Origin: an uncultured Anaerolineae bacterium
GTDB lineage: Bacteria > Chloroflexota > Anaerolineae > J036 > Brachytrichaceae
Length of the DNA: 64,000 bases
Assembly (NCBI GenBank): GCA_937959265.1
Contig: CALGMA010000008.1
Coordinates: 124,001 to 188,000, forward strand
Direction: 5' to 3'
In this document: positions 26,055 through 34,860 of the stretch, piece by piece
How positions within the stretch are numbered: position 1 is the first letter of the stretch
Layout: each line of letters opens with the position of its first letter
Position numbers and translations under genes: made by a program
The notes under the pieces: generated by a model
Seen by the model: the letters and a program-made list of their open reading frames with translations, nothing else
Databases searched by the model: none
Told to the model about the DNA's origin: nothing

Positions 26055-27689
26055 CTAAGGGTTCAACATCACATCATCATCGCGCGTCGAGCGCGGCTTG
26101 TGCACCAGCGCCTCGGTCGTCAGCGTCATCGCGGCGCAGCTCGTCGCTGTGCGCAGCGCCGTCGTCACTACGCGCAGTGGATCTACAATGTTGGCCGCCC
26201 ACATATCGGTCACTGCGCCGGCGCGCACGTCGAAGCCAAATCCACTTCCCTGTGCCATTGCCTCATGAATGAGGGGCGTGGGCTCGTAGCCGGCGTTGCG
26301 GATCAACGCCGACATCGGTGCCAACAACGCCCGGCGCAAGATCGTGCTTGCGTGCGCTTCGTCGCCTTCCAATTCGAGCTGCTGCAGAGCCGGCAACGCT
26401 GCCAGAAACGCTGCGCCACCACCCGCCACCAGCCCCCCCTCCATGCCGATGCGAATTGTGCGCACGGCTTCTTCTGCGCGTTGCATCAAATGAGTGCGCT
26501 CGGCCTCAGTGGCGCCGCCTACGCGCAGCAGCGCTATGCCGCCCAACAGCTTGCCGATGCGCTCGGTTAAGCGTTCGCGCTCGGCGTTTTCGGTTGCGTT
26601 CGCGAGCGACCGACGGAGTTCGGCGATGCGCTGGCGGATGGCTGCCGGCCGCCCTTTGCCGCCGGTAATCGTGAACGCCGAACGGATGGCGTTCACCTCG
26701 TCGGCTTGCCCGAGGTCAGCCAGCCGGGCGGATTCCACGCGGTCGCCTGCTTCTTCGGCAAAGAGTTTGCCGCCGCATAGCGTTGCCAGATCGCGAAGGA
26801 TCTCGAACCGGTCATTGCCTGCCCCTGGTGCATGGATGGCCAGCGCCGGTAACACGCCGCGCACCTTGTTCGTCACCAGGATGTTGAGCGCGTCGCCCTC
26901 AATGCCGAACGCGATGACCACCAGCCCACGCTGCTCATTGCGCGCTGTGTTAGCCTCGATCAGTGCGCTCATCAGCGGGGCGAGCTGCGCCGCCTTCGTT
27001 AGACGATGTGTGGCAAACAAGATGTAGGGGCGTGCAAGCACGGCTGACCCACCTTGGGTGATGAAATGTGAGGACTTCCAGCCCTCGTTCCAGAGCACGC
27101 CCTGGATATATTCCCGGTCGTGAGCGACCCCGTGGCTGGGTCGCACCTCGATCACGCCATGCTGTCCTACGACGTCGAAGCACTCATGGATAAGCCGCGC
27201 CAGGTCGTCGCGTCCGGTGATCGTAGCGGCAAGCGAAAGGACATACCGATCGTCGTGCAGCGGGCGCGCAGTCCGTTCAATGGCACGTAGCGCGATCGGC
27301 AAGGCGCGCTCTAGCCCGCGCCGCAGGCGCATCGGGTCGCAGCCGGCGGCAATGTGCCTCAGCCCTTCGGTCACCATGGCATGAGTGAGCACGATGGTCG
27401 TGCTGCCGCCGTCGCCGACGGCTTCCTCGACTTGTGCCGCCGCGTGGCGCGCCATCAGCAGCCCCATGGTCTGCCAGCGGTCGGACAATGCCCAGATGCG
27501 CCGGGCGATAGTCGCGCCGTCGTTGAGCAGGTCGGGGGCTTTCGTCCTCGCGCTCGTCTCGCGTTCGACGGCTACGAGCCGGCCCAGCGGACCTAGGGTC
27601 GGTTCGACGGCCGCAGCCAACAGCGCCATGCCGTCGTGGAGCGATTCGCGTGCGCCAGCGAGCAAGGTCTTCCCGCCTCTTCGTTTCAT
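26055..27689 (-). CDS. Divergent GroEL-like chaperonin paralogue (Cpn60 family)
   Basis: The product has 544 residues and aligns end to end with GroEL: TLGPLGR (31-37), LLNDGATIAR with Asp57 for GroEL Asp52, VGDGGSTTIVL with Asp93 for Asp87, an apical region containing EGDALNILVTNKVRG, KLLGGIALLRVGGATE, LVAGGG and IVDPLRV with Asp503 for Asp495. The hydrolytic Asp398 is Glu407 here (AEEAVR against EDALHA). The Met/Gly-rich tail of housekeeping GroEL is missing and no groES lies nearby. The apical Tyr199/Tyr203/Phe204 pocket reads as Trp, His, Phe. Its ATG overlaps the upstream stop by 4 bases and the propeller gene follows after 2 bases, so it is expressed within a catabolic operon. It is probably a specialised chaperonin with altered ATP turnover. 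Confidence 0.9.
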   Translation of the reverse strand: MKRRGGKTLLAGARESLHDGMALLAAAVEPTLGPLGRLVAVERETSARTKAPDLLNDGATIARRIWALSDRWQTMGLLMARHAAAQVEEAVGDGGSTTIVLTHAMVTEGLRHIAAGCDPMRLRRGLERALPIALRAIERTARPLHDDRYVLSLAATITGRDDLARLIHECFDVVGQHGVIEVRPSHGVAHDREYIQGVLWNEGWKSSHFITQGGSAVLARPYILFATHRLTKAAQLAPLMSALIEANTARNEQRGLVVIAFGIEGDALNILVTNKVRGVLPALAIHAPGAGNDRFEILRDLATLCGGKLFAEEAGDRVESARLADLGQADEVNAIRSAFTITGGKGRPAAIRQRIAELRRSLANATENAERERLTERIGKLLGGIALLRVGGATEAERTHLMQRAEEAVRTIRIGMEGGLVAGGGAAFLAALPALQQLELEGDEAHASTILRRALLAPMSALIRNAGYEPTPLIHEAMAQGSGFGFDVRAGAVTDMWAANIVDPLRVVTTALRTATSCAAMTLTTEALVHKPRSTRDDDVMLNP

Positions 27690-28885
27690 GGCTGTGGCTG
27701 ATAGGCGATCTGCAACTGCGGCGTTTCAATCCGTTGGCCCGGCGTGGTCAGGGCCTGCATGCAGACAGCAATTGTCATGCTGGTCAGCAAGGTGCGTTCG
27801 ATCGGGGCGGGAGAGCAGGTAGTTAGAAACATCTCCTGTATTTTGGCATCGAGCGCCGCAAAGTGCCCGTAGAAGTCCTCCGGGCCGCCGGCCTCCCAGC
27901 GATTGGCGTGGATCGCGCCGTCACGTCGCCGGATGGCGATCGCAAAATCCTCGATGTGCCCTTCGAGTTGGATGTGCGCCGTGCGCAGGCCGTCGGCATG
28001 TTCGAAAACAAAGGCGGTTGGGCTGCCCCAGGGGTCGTAGGCTGATGACTGGCAGGCGTTCTCATGCATGTTGCCAGGCTTCACGTTGTGGCAAGCAGCC
28101 AGCGCCGCGTCGAACAGGTCGCGCGACCATGCGCCTTGCGCCAAAGCTTCCCACACACCTTCGCCGCGATACGTTGTAATCGCTCGAATGCCGCGTTCGC
28201 CCCCGACGCGTGTTTCAACGAAGGCTTGCATCGCCTCCAGGCTGTGGAAGCCATACACCTCGGCGCCGCCATAGAACACGGCCACGCCTTCGGTCAGCTC
28301 GGCGCTGGTGGGCAGTGGTGGCTTGAGCGTGAAGGAGTAGGGCAGCGACGAGCCGGCCATGAGGGGAAATCCCATTTCGCGCGCGACAGCGACCATCTCT
28401 TGCGCCCAATCGCTGTTCCAGGATAGGTGCTTGTCGCAGAACACCGGCGCGCAGCGGTTGGATTCGCGGAAGACGGCGACGATCTGGTCGAAGAATTCCT
28501 TGCGGGGGTAGAGCTTCTGCCCCAGCGCGTTGGTTGGATAGTCGCCGTGCTCGCCGATGAGTAAGACGCCATCCACTGCGAGTGAGCTGCCGCCGAGTGT
28601 CAGGGCATCGCGGATGGAGTCGAACATCAGCACACTGTAAGTGTGGGCGATAGGCTGTCCCAGATCCAGGTCGTGGTCGAACGCGAGACTGCGCCACTGC
28701 GCGTGTGGCGTGTCCAACGGCCGGCGGTCGGGGCGCCGCTGAGCCACATATAACGAGGCGATTTGGGTGCATGGTTGCCATCCCCATCCGGCGTCGGTCG
28801 GAGCCGCATCCAACCAGCGCGACACAATCACGTCGGCATGAGAGGCGGGGAAATAGGTCGTGCAGATGGCAGCGATTTTGAGCAC
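27686..28885 (-). CDS. Uncharacterised conserved protein heading the chaperonin operon
   Basis: The product has 399 residues from a GTG start that yields the start VLKIAAICTTYFPASHADVIVSRWL, which looks like a natural N-terminus. An ATG 26 codons earlier is also in frame and cannot be ruled out. Notable segments are VDGVLLIGEHGDYPTNALGQKLYPRKEFF, FCDKHLSW and a Glu-Asn-rich HNVKPGNMHENACQ. I recall similar proteins as unannotated hypotheticals in Planctomycetes and Chloroflexota genomes, often near sugar or amide catabolism; I do not know a function. The N-terminal strand-helix pattern resembles a Rossmann-like fold. The stop overlaps the chaperonin start by 4 bases. It is divergent from the ABC permease operon, 260 bases away. 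Confidence 0.7.
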   Translation of the reverse strand: MLKIAAICTTYFPASHADVIVSRWLDAAPTDAGWGWQPCTQIASLYVAQRRPDRRPLDTPHAQWRSLAFDHDLDLGQPIAHTYSVLMFDSIRDALTLGGSSLAVDGVLLIGEHGDYPTNALGQKLYPRKEFFDQIVAVFRESNRCAPVFCDKHLSWNSDWAQEMVAVAREMGFPLMAGSSLPYSFTLKPPLPTSAELTEGVAVFYGGAEVYGFHSLEAMQAFVETRVGGERGIRAITTYRGEGVWEALAQGAWSRDLFDAALAACHNVKPGNMHENACQSSAYDPWGSPTAFVFEHADGLRTAHIQLEGHIEDFAIAIRRRDGAIHANRWEAGGPEDFYGHFAALDAKIQEMFLTTCSPAPIERTLLTSMTIAVCMQALTTPGQRIETPQLQIAYQPQP

Positions 28886-29011
28886 GGCCACAGAGCGTGA
28901 CCGAACGTGCAGGTAATGGGAAGATGCCGATATTTCTTCTGAGGAAATTTTGATGACTCGCATCGGACAAATAGCGTCCTACACTTCGCAAAAAGCGTTC
29001 GATTCGTCCCG

Positions 29012-29039
29012 GCTTGACATTGATTGCAACGTTTCTATA
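29012..29039 (+). promoter_or_regulatory. Sigma-70 promoter of the second sugar ABC operon
   Basis: TTGACA, 16 bases, TATACT: a perfect -35 and a 5/6 -10 hexamer. It lies about 105 bases upstream of the TTG start of the first permease gene, leaving a leader of about 100 bases. It is the strongest promoter-like sequence seen in the window. It also shows that the longest frame here, which would start inside the -35, is not the true coding start. Confidence 0.75.
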
Positions 29040-29145
29040 CTCCGGATGCGCCCAGATCTGCCATGCTCCTCGGCCTTTCCACCATCTGCCGCCGGGAGCT
29101 GGGCAGAGTAATTTAGAACGAAAAGTGGATGAGGAGGATCGCATT

Positions 29146-30117
29146 TTGGGAACCGATGCTCGTATGATTGCACCGGCCCATGCCCCGATGCATCGGCCCT
29201 GGCTCGCCCGGCTCGTCGGCGCGCAAACCGCTGTGCAGACCCATCGCGCGTTGTGGGGCTATTTGTTCGCGTTGCCGTGGGTGCTCGGCCTGATTTTCTT
29301 CTTCGGTGGGCCGATCCTGGCATCGCTGTACTTCGGCTTCACCGAATACTCCATTCTCAGCCCCCCAAAGTTCATCGGCCTGGCCAACTATGACCGGGCC
29401 TTCAGCAAAGATGATCTTTTCTGGCCGTCGTTGGGGCGAACCTTCCTCTTTACACTGATGTTCGTGCCGTCGGCAATCGTTGGTTCGCTGGCGCTGGCGC
29501 TGCTGCTCAACCAAAAGCTGAAGGGGACGGCGTTCTTCCGTACCCTCTTCTACATCCCGCATCTCATCCCGGCCGTTGCGCTCACAGTGTTGTGGATGGC
29601 CATCTTGCAGCCGCGAATGGGGCCAGTGAACGCAGTGCTCCGCGCGTTGGGCGTGGCCGACCCGCCTGGCTGGTTGGCTACGCGGGACACGGCGCTCTTA
29701 TCGGTCACCATCATCAATGTGTGGGCGGCGGTGGGTGGCAACACCATGCTGATCTTCCTGGCCGGCCTGCAGGGCATCCCGAACGAATACTATGAAGCGG
29801 CTTCGATAGATGGTGCCAGCGCCTGGGCGAAGTTTCGCAAGATCACTTTGCCCATGCTCTCGCCGACCATCTTTTTTAACCTGGTGCTGGCCATCATTGC
29901 AGCGTTGAAGGTGTTCACCACAGCGTGGGTAGCTACACAAGGTGGGCCGTCGTATGCCACATGGTTCTTTGTGCTGCATATCTACAACGAGGCCTTCCAG
30001 AATTTCCGCATGGGCTACGGCAGTGCACTGGCATGGATCCTGGCGGTCATTCTGATCGCCTTCACGCTGATCCAGGTATATGCGTCGCGCAGATGGGTGT
30101 ATTACGATGGCGATTAG
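29146..30117 (+). CDS. Sugar ABC transporter permease, MalF/LacF/UgpA type
   Basis: The product has 323 residues from a TTG start with GAGGAGG 8 bases upstream (29131-29137); the upstream part of the longer open frame overlaps the promoter. An ATG 6 codons further on is a second choice. Six membrane helices are visible, from WGYLFALPWVLGLIFFF onward, and the EAA loop is YYEAASIDGASAWAKFRKITLPML. The motif FTEYSILSPPKFIGLANY near the first periplasmic loop is typical. It forms the carbohydrate importer with the next permease and the downstream binding protein; the ATPase gene is missing here too and is probably shared. Confidence 0.93.
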   Translation: MGTDARMIAPAHAPMHRPWLARLVGAQTAVQTHRALWGYLFALPWVLGLIFFFGGPILASLYFGFTEYSILSPPKFIGLANYDRAFSKDDLFWPSLGRTFLFTLMFVPSAIVGSLALALLLNQKLKGTAFFRTLFYIPHLIPAVALTVLWMAILQPRMGPVNAVLRALGVADPPGWLATRDTALLSVTIINVWAAVGGNTMLIFLAGLQGIPNEYYEAASIDGASAWAKFRKITLPMLSPTIFFNLVLAIIAALKVFTTAWVATQGGPSYATWFFVLHIYNEAFQNFRMGYGSALAWILAVILIAFTLIQVYASRRWVYYDGD

Positions 30118-31012
30118 TCAACCCTTCCCGACCACCACGCCGGCGACGCACACCGATCGTCGTCGCAAGCCGCTGCGACCGTCGCGCATCGCGCTCTACG
30201 CTGTCGTCCTGTTCTTCGCGGCGCTCTTCGGCTTTCCCCTACTGTGGACGCTCATGTCATCGCTCAAGACCGTGCAGGAGACGTTCGCTTATCCGCCGGT
30301 CTTCTTCCCGGCAACACCGCAGTTCGGCAACTACATTCGCGTTCTCAGCATCGAACGTATCCCGGTCTTGCTGTGGACGTGGAACGCGGCCTACATCACC
30401 GCGCTGACAACGCTCGGCACGGTCATCACCGCGTCACTGGTGGGCTACTCGTTCGCGCGTTTCTCCTATCGTGGACGCGATGCGTTGTTTCTGATCACAC
30501 TGGCTACGCTGACGTTGCCGGCGCAGGTCACCTTGATCCCACAGTTCGTGCTGTTCCACCGCCTGGGCTGGATCAACACGCATCTGCCGCTGTGGGTGCC
30601 GGCTTGGTTCGGCGGTGGCGCGTTCGGCATCTTTCTGATGCGCCAGTTCTTCCTGACCATCCCGCGCGATCTGGACGAGGCTGCGCTGATTGATGGAGCG
30701 AGCTACCCTCGCATTTTCTGGTCGGTGCTGCTGCCGTTGCTGAAACCGCCGATCGTCACGCTGGCGATCATCACAGCGCTGGCGACGTGGAGCGATTATC
30801 AGAGCCCGATCATCTATTTGAACTCGCCGGATAAGTTCACCATTTCGGTTGGCTTGCACTTCTTCGTGCAATCGCCGGAGGTGGGCGGTGAGCCTTTGCA
30901 ACATCTGCTGATGGCAGCGTGTGTGCTGGCGATGATCCCTGCAGTGGTCATCTTCTTCGCCGGACAGCGCTACTTCGTGCAGGGCGTCGTGATGTCCGGG
31001 CTGAAAGGGTGA
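30107..31012 (+). CDS. Sugar ABC transporter permease, MalG/UgpE type
   Basis: The product has 301 residues; its ATG lies 11 bases inside the end of the preceding permease gene. Six membrane helices are seen, with the EAA loop RDLDEAALIDGASYPRIFWSVLLPLL, the WSDYQSPIIYLNSPDKFTISVGL segment, and the C-terminal YFVQGVVMSGLKG that closes many MalG-type permeases. It partners the MalF-type subunit encoded upstream in moving a sugar across the membrane. Confidence 0.93.
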   Translation: MAISQPFPTTTPATHTDRRRKPLRPSRIALYAVVLFFAALFGFPLLWTLMSSLKTVQETFAYPPVFFPATPQFGNYIRVLSIERIPVLLWTWNAAYITALTTLGTVITASLVGYSFARFSYRGRDALFLITLATLTLPAQVTLIPQFVLFHRLGWINTHLPLWVPAWFGGGAFGIFLMRQFFLTIPRDLDEAALIDGASYPRIFWSVLLPLLKPPIVTLAIITALATWSDYQSPIIYLNSPDKFTISVGLHFFVQSPEVGGEPLQHLLMAACVLAMIPAVVIFFAGQRYFVQGVVMSGLKG

Positions 31013-31090
31013 CCTTTCGGTCCGTCGGCACAAGCTTTCCACATTCGAAAGCATTTCTGAGAGAAGAGAGCGTTCACACAGGAGGATACG

Positions 31091-32461
31091 ATGCAACGAA
31101 AGTTCACCAGACGTCAGTTGTTGAAAGGCGCGGCAGTAGGGCTCGGATCGGTCAGCGCCGGCATACTGGCGGCGTGCGCCGCGCCGCCCGCTAGCGCGCC
31201 ATCTGCGCCTGCTGCGCCGGCAACCGAGGCGACCAGCGCGCCGGCTGCCTCTAGCGTGACCTTACGCTTGCAAGCGCCGGCGGTGCCGCTGGGCGGCATG
31301 GCCATCGAGTTCGCCAAACGTTTCCAGGACGACACCGGCATCAAGGTCGAAGTCGAAGAGACGATCTACGGCGAAATCGAGAAGAAGACGCAGACCGGCT
31401 TCATCTCCGACACGCTGCAGGACGTGGTGTATGGTCACCATCGCTGGCTGTTCATCAACTTCACCAAGGGCATCTACGCCGTGCTCGACGACATGTTCAA
31501 GAGCGATCCGCCTCCGGACTTCGCCGACATCTTTCCTAGCGTGATGGAGGGCAACAGATTCGATGGCAAGAACTTCAGCTTGCCGGACGTCGTGCATCCC
31601 GGCGGCAATATCGTCGTGAGCTACAACAAGACGTTGCTGGCCGAAAAGGGGCTCGAAGAACCCAAGGCTGGCTGGACGTTAGCCGACTGGGAAGCCTTGG
31701 CGCGCGCAGCCGCCGATCTGGGTAAGGGTATCTTCGGCATGTCGTTCGACAATATCACGGCGATGCACTATTACAGCAACATCGCGCGCTCGTTCGGTGA
31801 GAAGAACTCGACCGACATGTGGCTGATGGACCGTGAAGGAAAGACCTTCCAATACAACACGCCGATGCACAAGGAGATCGCCGACTGGTTTGTGCGACTG
31901 CACAATGACAAGATCGCCCCGCGCAAGAAGGATCAGATCGAGACCGGATTGTTCGTCGGTGGACTGTCGGCCACGCATTCGGGCATCGTTGGCAGTGTTG
32001 CGGACTTTTTGAAGAAGACGGCGGGCAAATTCGAGATGGACGCCGTGCTGCTGCCGGTGGGTGACAAAGGCCGCCAGGGCACATGCTATTCCGGCAACCA
32101 GTGGATGATCAACTCGAAAACCAAGCATATGCCCGAGGCATACAAGCTGCTCAACATGCTGACGTCGAAAGATGCCGGTGTGTATCTGGCCACTAACGTG
32201 GCGGTGCAGCCCAACGGCCGCAAGTCGGCGTGGACCGATCCGGCAGTCAACCAGATCAACCGGATGTTCGGCGTGGCGGCCGGCTTGATCGAGGCCGGCG
32301 TCGAGCCGTTCCCTATGCCGTACAATACGCGCTTCACCGAGGCCAACACCGCCTTCCAGGCCGAGATCGAGCAGATCTGGGAAGGCACGGTGACCTGGGA
32401 CGAGCACGCGCCGGTCATTCAGAAGAAGCTACAGGACATTCTGGATCAGCCGCGTCCGTAG
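31091..32461 (+). CDS. Sugar ABC transporter substrate-binding lipoprotein, family 1
   Basis: The product has 456 residues. The N-terminus combines a twin-arginine motif (FTRRQLLKG) with a lipobox (GILAACAAP), so it is probably lipid-anchored after Tat export. A short Ala/Pro/Ser/Thr linker is followed by a family-1 binding domain (SVTLRLQAPAVPLGG, EFAKRFQDDTGIKVEVEE, KAGWTLADWEALARAAADLG, QWMINSKTKHMPEAYKLLNMLTS). An AGGAGG site is well placed. A small stem (GCTTTC/GAAAGC) lies in the 78-base spacer after the permease gene. A strong terminator follows, so this is the last gene of the operon. Confidence 0.92.
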   Translation: MQRKFTRRQLLKGAAVGLGSVSAGILAACAAPPASAPSAPAAPATEATSAPAASSVTLRLQAPAVPLGGMAIEFAKRFQDDTGIKVEVEETIYGEIEKKTQTGFISDTLQDVVYGHHRWLFINFTKGIYAVLDDMFKSDPPPDFADIFPSVMEGNRFDGKNFSLPDVVHPGGNIVVSYNKTLLAEKGLEEPKAGWTLADWEALARAAADLGKGIFGMSFDNITAMHYYSNIARSFGEKNSTDMWLMDREGKTFQYNTPMHKEIADWFVRLHNDKIAPRKKDQIETGLFVGGLSATHSGIVGSVADFLKKTAGKFEMDAVLLPVGDKGRQGTCYSGNQWMINSKTKHMPEAYKLLNMLTSKDAGVYLATNVAVQPNGRKSAWTDPAVNQINRMFGVAAGLIEAGVEPFPMPYNTRFTEANTAFQAEIEQIWEGTVTWDEHAPVIQKKLQDILDQPRP

Positions 32462-32496
32462 TCGCCTCTTTGGCAGTTTGCGCTGCGCAAGCGGTC

Positions 32497-32532
32497 AAAC
32501 GTCCGATGGCAGATGCCATCGGACGTTTTTTT
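32497..32532 (+). terminator. Rho-independent terminator after the sugar ABC operon
   Basis: A perfect 14-base inverted repeat (left arm AAACGTCCGATGGC) with a 4-base loop is followed by a run of seven T. The A-run before the left arm makes it able to work for the convergent VWA gene as well. Confidence 0.9.
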
Positions 32533-32542
32533 GCTCGCCTGA

Positions 32543-33730
32543 TCACTTCAGCCGAGCCAGCCGGTCGGCCAAGTCTTCGAGCGAGGCCAGGTTGTGCACC
32601 GGCAAGAAGTCGTCAATGTAGGGTAGGGCGGCTTGCATGCCACGCGCCAGCGGTTGGTAGTCTGCCCCGCCCAGCAGCGGATTCAACCAGATCACACGGC
32701 GACAGCTACGCTGCAGGCGGGCCATCTCGCGCCGCAGCAAGTCGGGATCGCCGCGGTCCCAGCCGTCGCTAATGATGAGCACAACGGCGCTGCTGCGCAT
32801 GACGCGGCGTGCCCACTGGTAGTTGAACGTCTTCAGCGCTTCGCCGATGCGCGTGCCGCCCGACCAGTCCGTCACGGCGCGTGAGACATCGCGCAGGGCG
32901 CGATCCACGCTGCGCTGGCGCAATGGCCGGGTGATGCGTGTCAGCCGGGTGCTGAACACAAAAGTTTCTACCTGTTGCCTCAGCCCGGCGCTGAGCGAGT
33001 AGATGAAGTGCAGCAACAGGCGCGTGTAACGCTCCATCGACCCGCTGATGTCGGCGATGATGACCAGCGGGCGCGGCTTGACCTTAGGACCGCGTTCGGC
33101 GAAGCGCACCAACTCACCGCCATGCGCGATGTTCCGGCGCAACGTGCGGCGCAGGTCGAGCGCGCCGCTGTGGCCGGCAACCAGCCGACGGGTGCGGCGC
33201 TCGCCAGGACGCCACAGCAGGTTGTCCATCATAGCTTTGATCGCGCGCATCTCCTCGGCCGTCAATTGCGAGAAATCCTTGCGTCGCAGCGCTGCCCGGT
33301 CGCTCGGGCTGTAGGTCGTCTCGACAATTGTGCGCTCGCCGGCGTCGTGTGTGCTGTCGGCGGGTGGGGCCACCGGCGGATTGAGCGGCGGCGGCGCGAA
33401 CTCCGGGCGGGTAAACGGCGTCTCGTCTTGTCGCCGGCCGCGCGCAATCACGCGGTCGCGCGGGTCCACCCAGAACAAATCAAAAGCGTCCTTGAACAGT
33501 GCTAGGTCTTCACGGCGTTGCACCAGCAGGCTCTGGGCAACAAAGAAGAAGTCTTGCTTGCGGCCAATCTGGATCAACGCCAGCGCGTTGACCAGGTCTA
33601 TCATGCGGCCGGGATTAACGTCTAGCCCCAATCCATGCAGCACACGGCCAAACAGGATGAGGTTGTGGAGCAAATGGCCAGAGCGGATTTGAGGGTCGGT
33701 GGGGTTGAACGTTTGTGGGGCAGACGGCAT
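32543..33730 (-). CDS. CoxE-like VWA-domain protein
   Basis: The product has 395 residues. The C-terminal half is a VWA domain with an intact MIDAS: IADISGSMERY (DxSxS), GGTRIGEAL (Thr) and LIISDGWDRGD (Asp). The N-terminal half is a helical region with a proline-rich linker (FAPPPLNPPVAPPAD) typical of the CoxE family. It starts 73 bases after the stop of a MoxR-type AAA ATPase gene. Such VWA/AAA pairs act together in metal insertion or activation of enzymes, as CoxD and CoxE do for carbon monoxide dehydrogenase; no molybdenum hydroxylase genes lie in this window, so the client is unknown. Confidence 0.88.
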   Translation of the reverse strand: MPSAPQTFNPTDPQIRSGHLLHNLILFGRVLHGLGLDVNPGRMIDLVNALALIQIGRKQDFFFVAQSLLVQRREDLALFKDAFDLFWVDPRDRVIARGRRQDETPFTRPEFAPPPLNPPVAPPADSTHDAGERTIVETTYSPSDRAALRRKDFSQLTAEEMRAIKAMMDNLLWRPGERRTRRLVAGHSGALDLRRTLRRNIAHGGELVRFAERGPKVKPRPLVIIADISGSMERYTRLLLHFIYSLSAGLRQQVETFVFSTRLTRITRPLRQRSVDRALRDVSRAVTDWSGGTRIGEALKTFNYQWARRVMRSSAVVLIISDGWDRGDPDLLRREMARLQRSCRRVIWLNPLLGGADYQPLARGMQAALPYIDDFLPVHNLASLEDLADRLARLK

Positions 33731-33803
33731 CGCTAACGTCCTAATCAGGTGGTTGGGTCACGTGCGGGCAAAGGGTGGGGGCAACCTGCGGCGCATGTGG
33801 ACA

Positions 33804-34718
<915 letters not shown>

Positions 34719-34820
34719 CTCTTGGCTGCAATCTTACCCCGACGAATGATTCATGACTTATCCGTTCCCGGCTACCTGCTTCCTTGGGTCGTAGATCTTC
34801 AATTGCGGATCGCGAATGGT

Positions 34821-34860
34821 GAATCGTCAATCGTCAATCATGAATCTCAAACCTCAAACC
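34821..34860. repeat. Short tandem repeats next to the MDR dehydrogenase stop
   Basis: The segment contains GAATCGTC AATCGTC AATCATGAAT and CTCAAACC TCAAACC, two neighbouring imperfect tandem arrays with a 7-base unit. The right part overlaps the last codons of the dehydrogenase gene. Short direct repeats of this type can arise by slippage; no function is assigned. Confidence 0.45.

Noticed and set aside
28215..29144. 309-codon minus-strand frame across the divergent promoter
   Set aside because: It spans a near-consensus promoter and lies out of frame over the uncharacterised gene; Arg-rich shadow translation.
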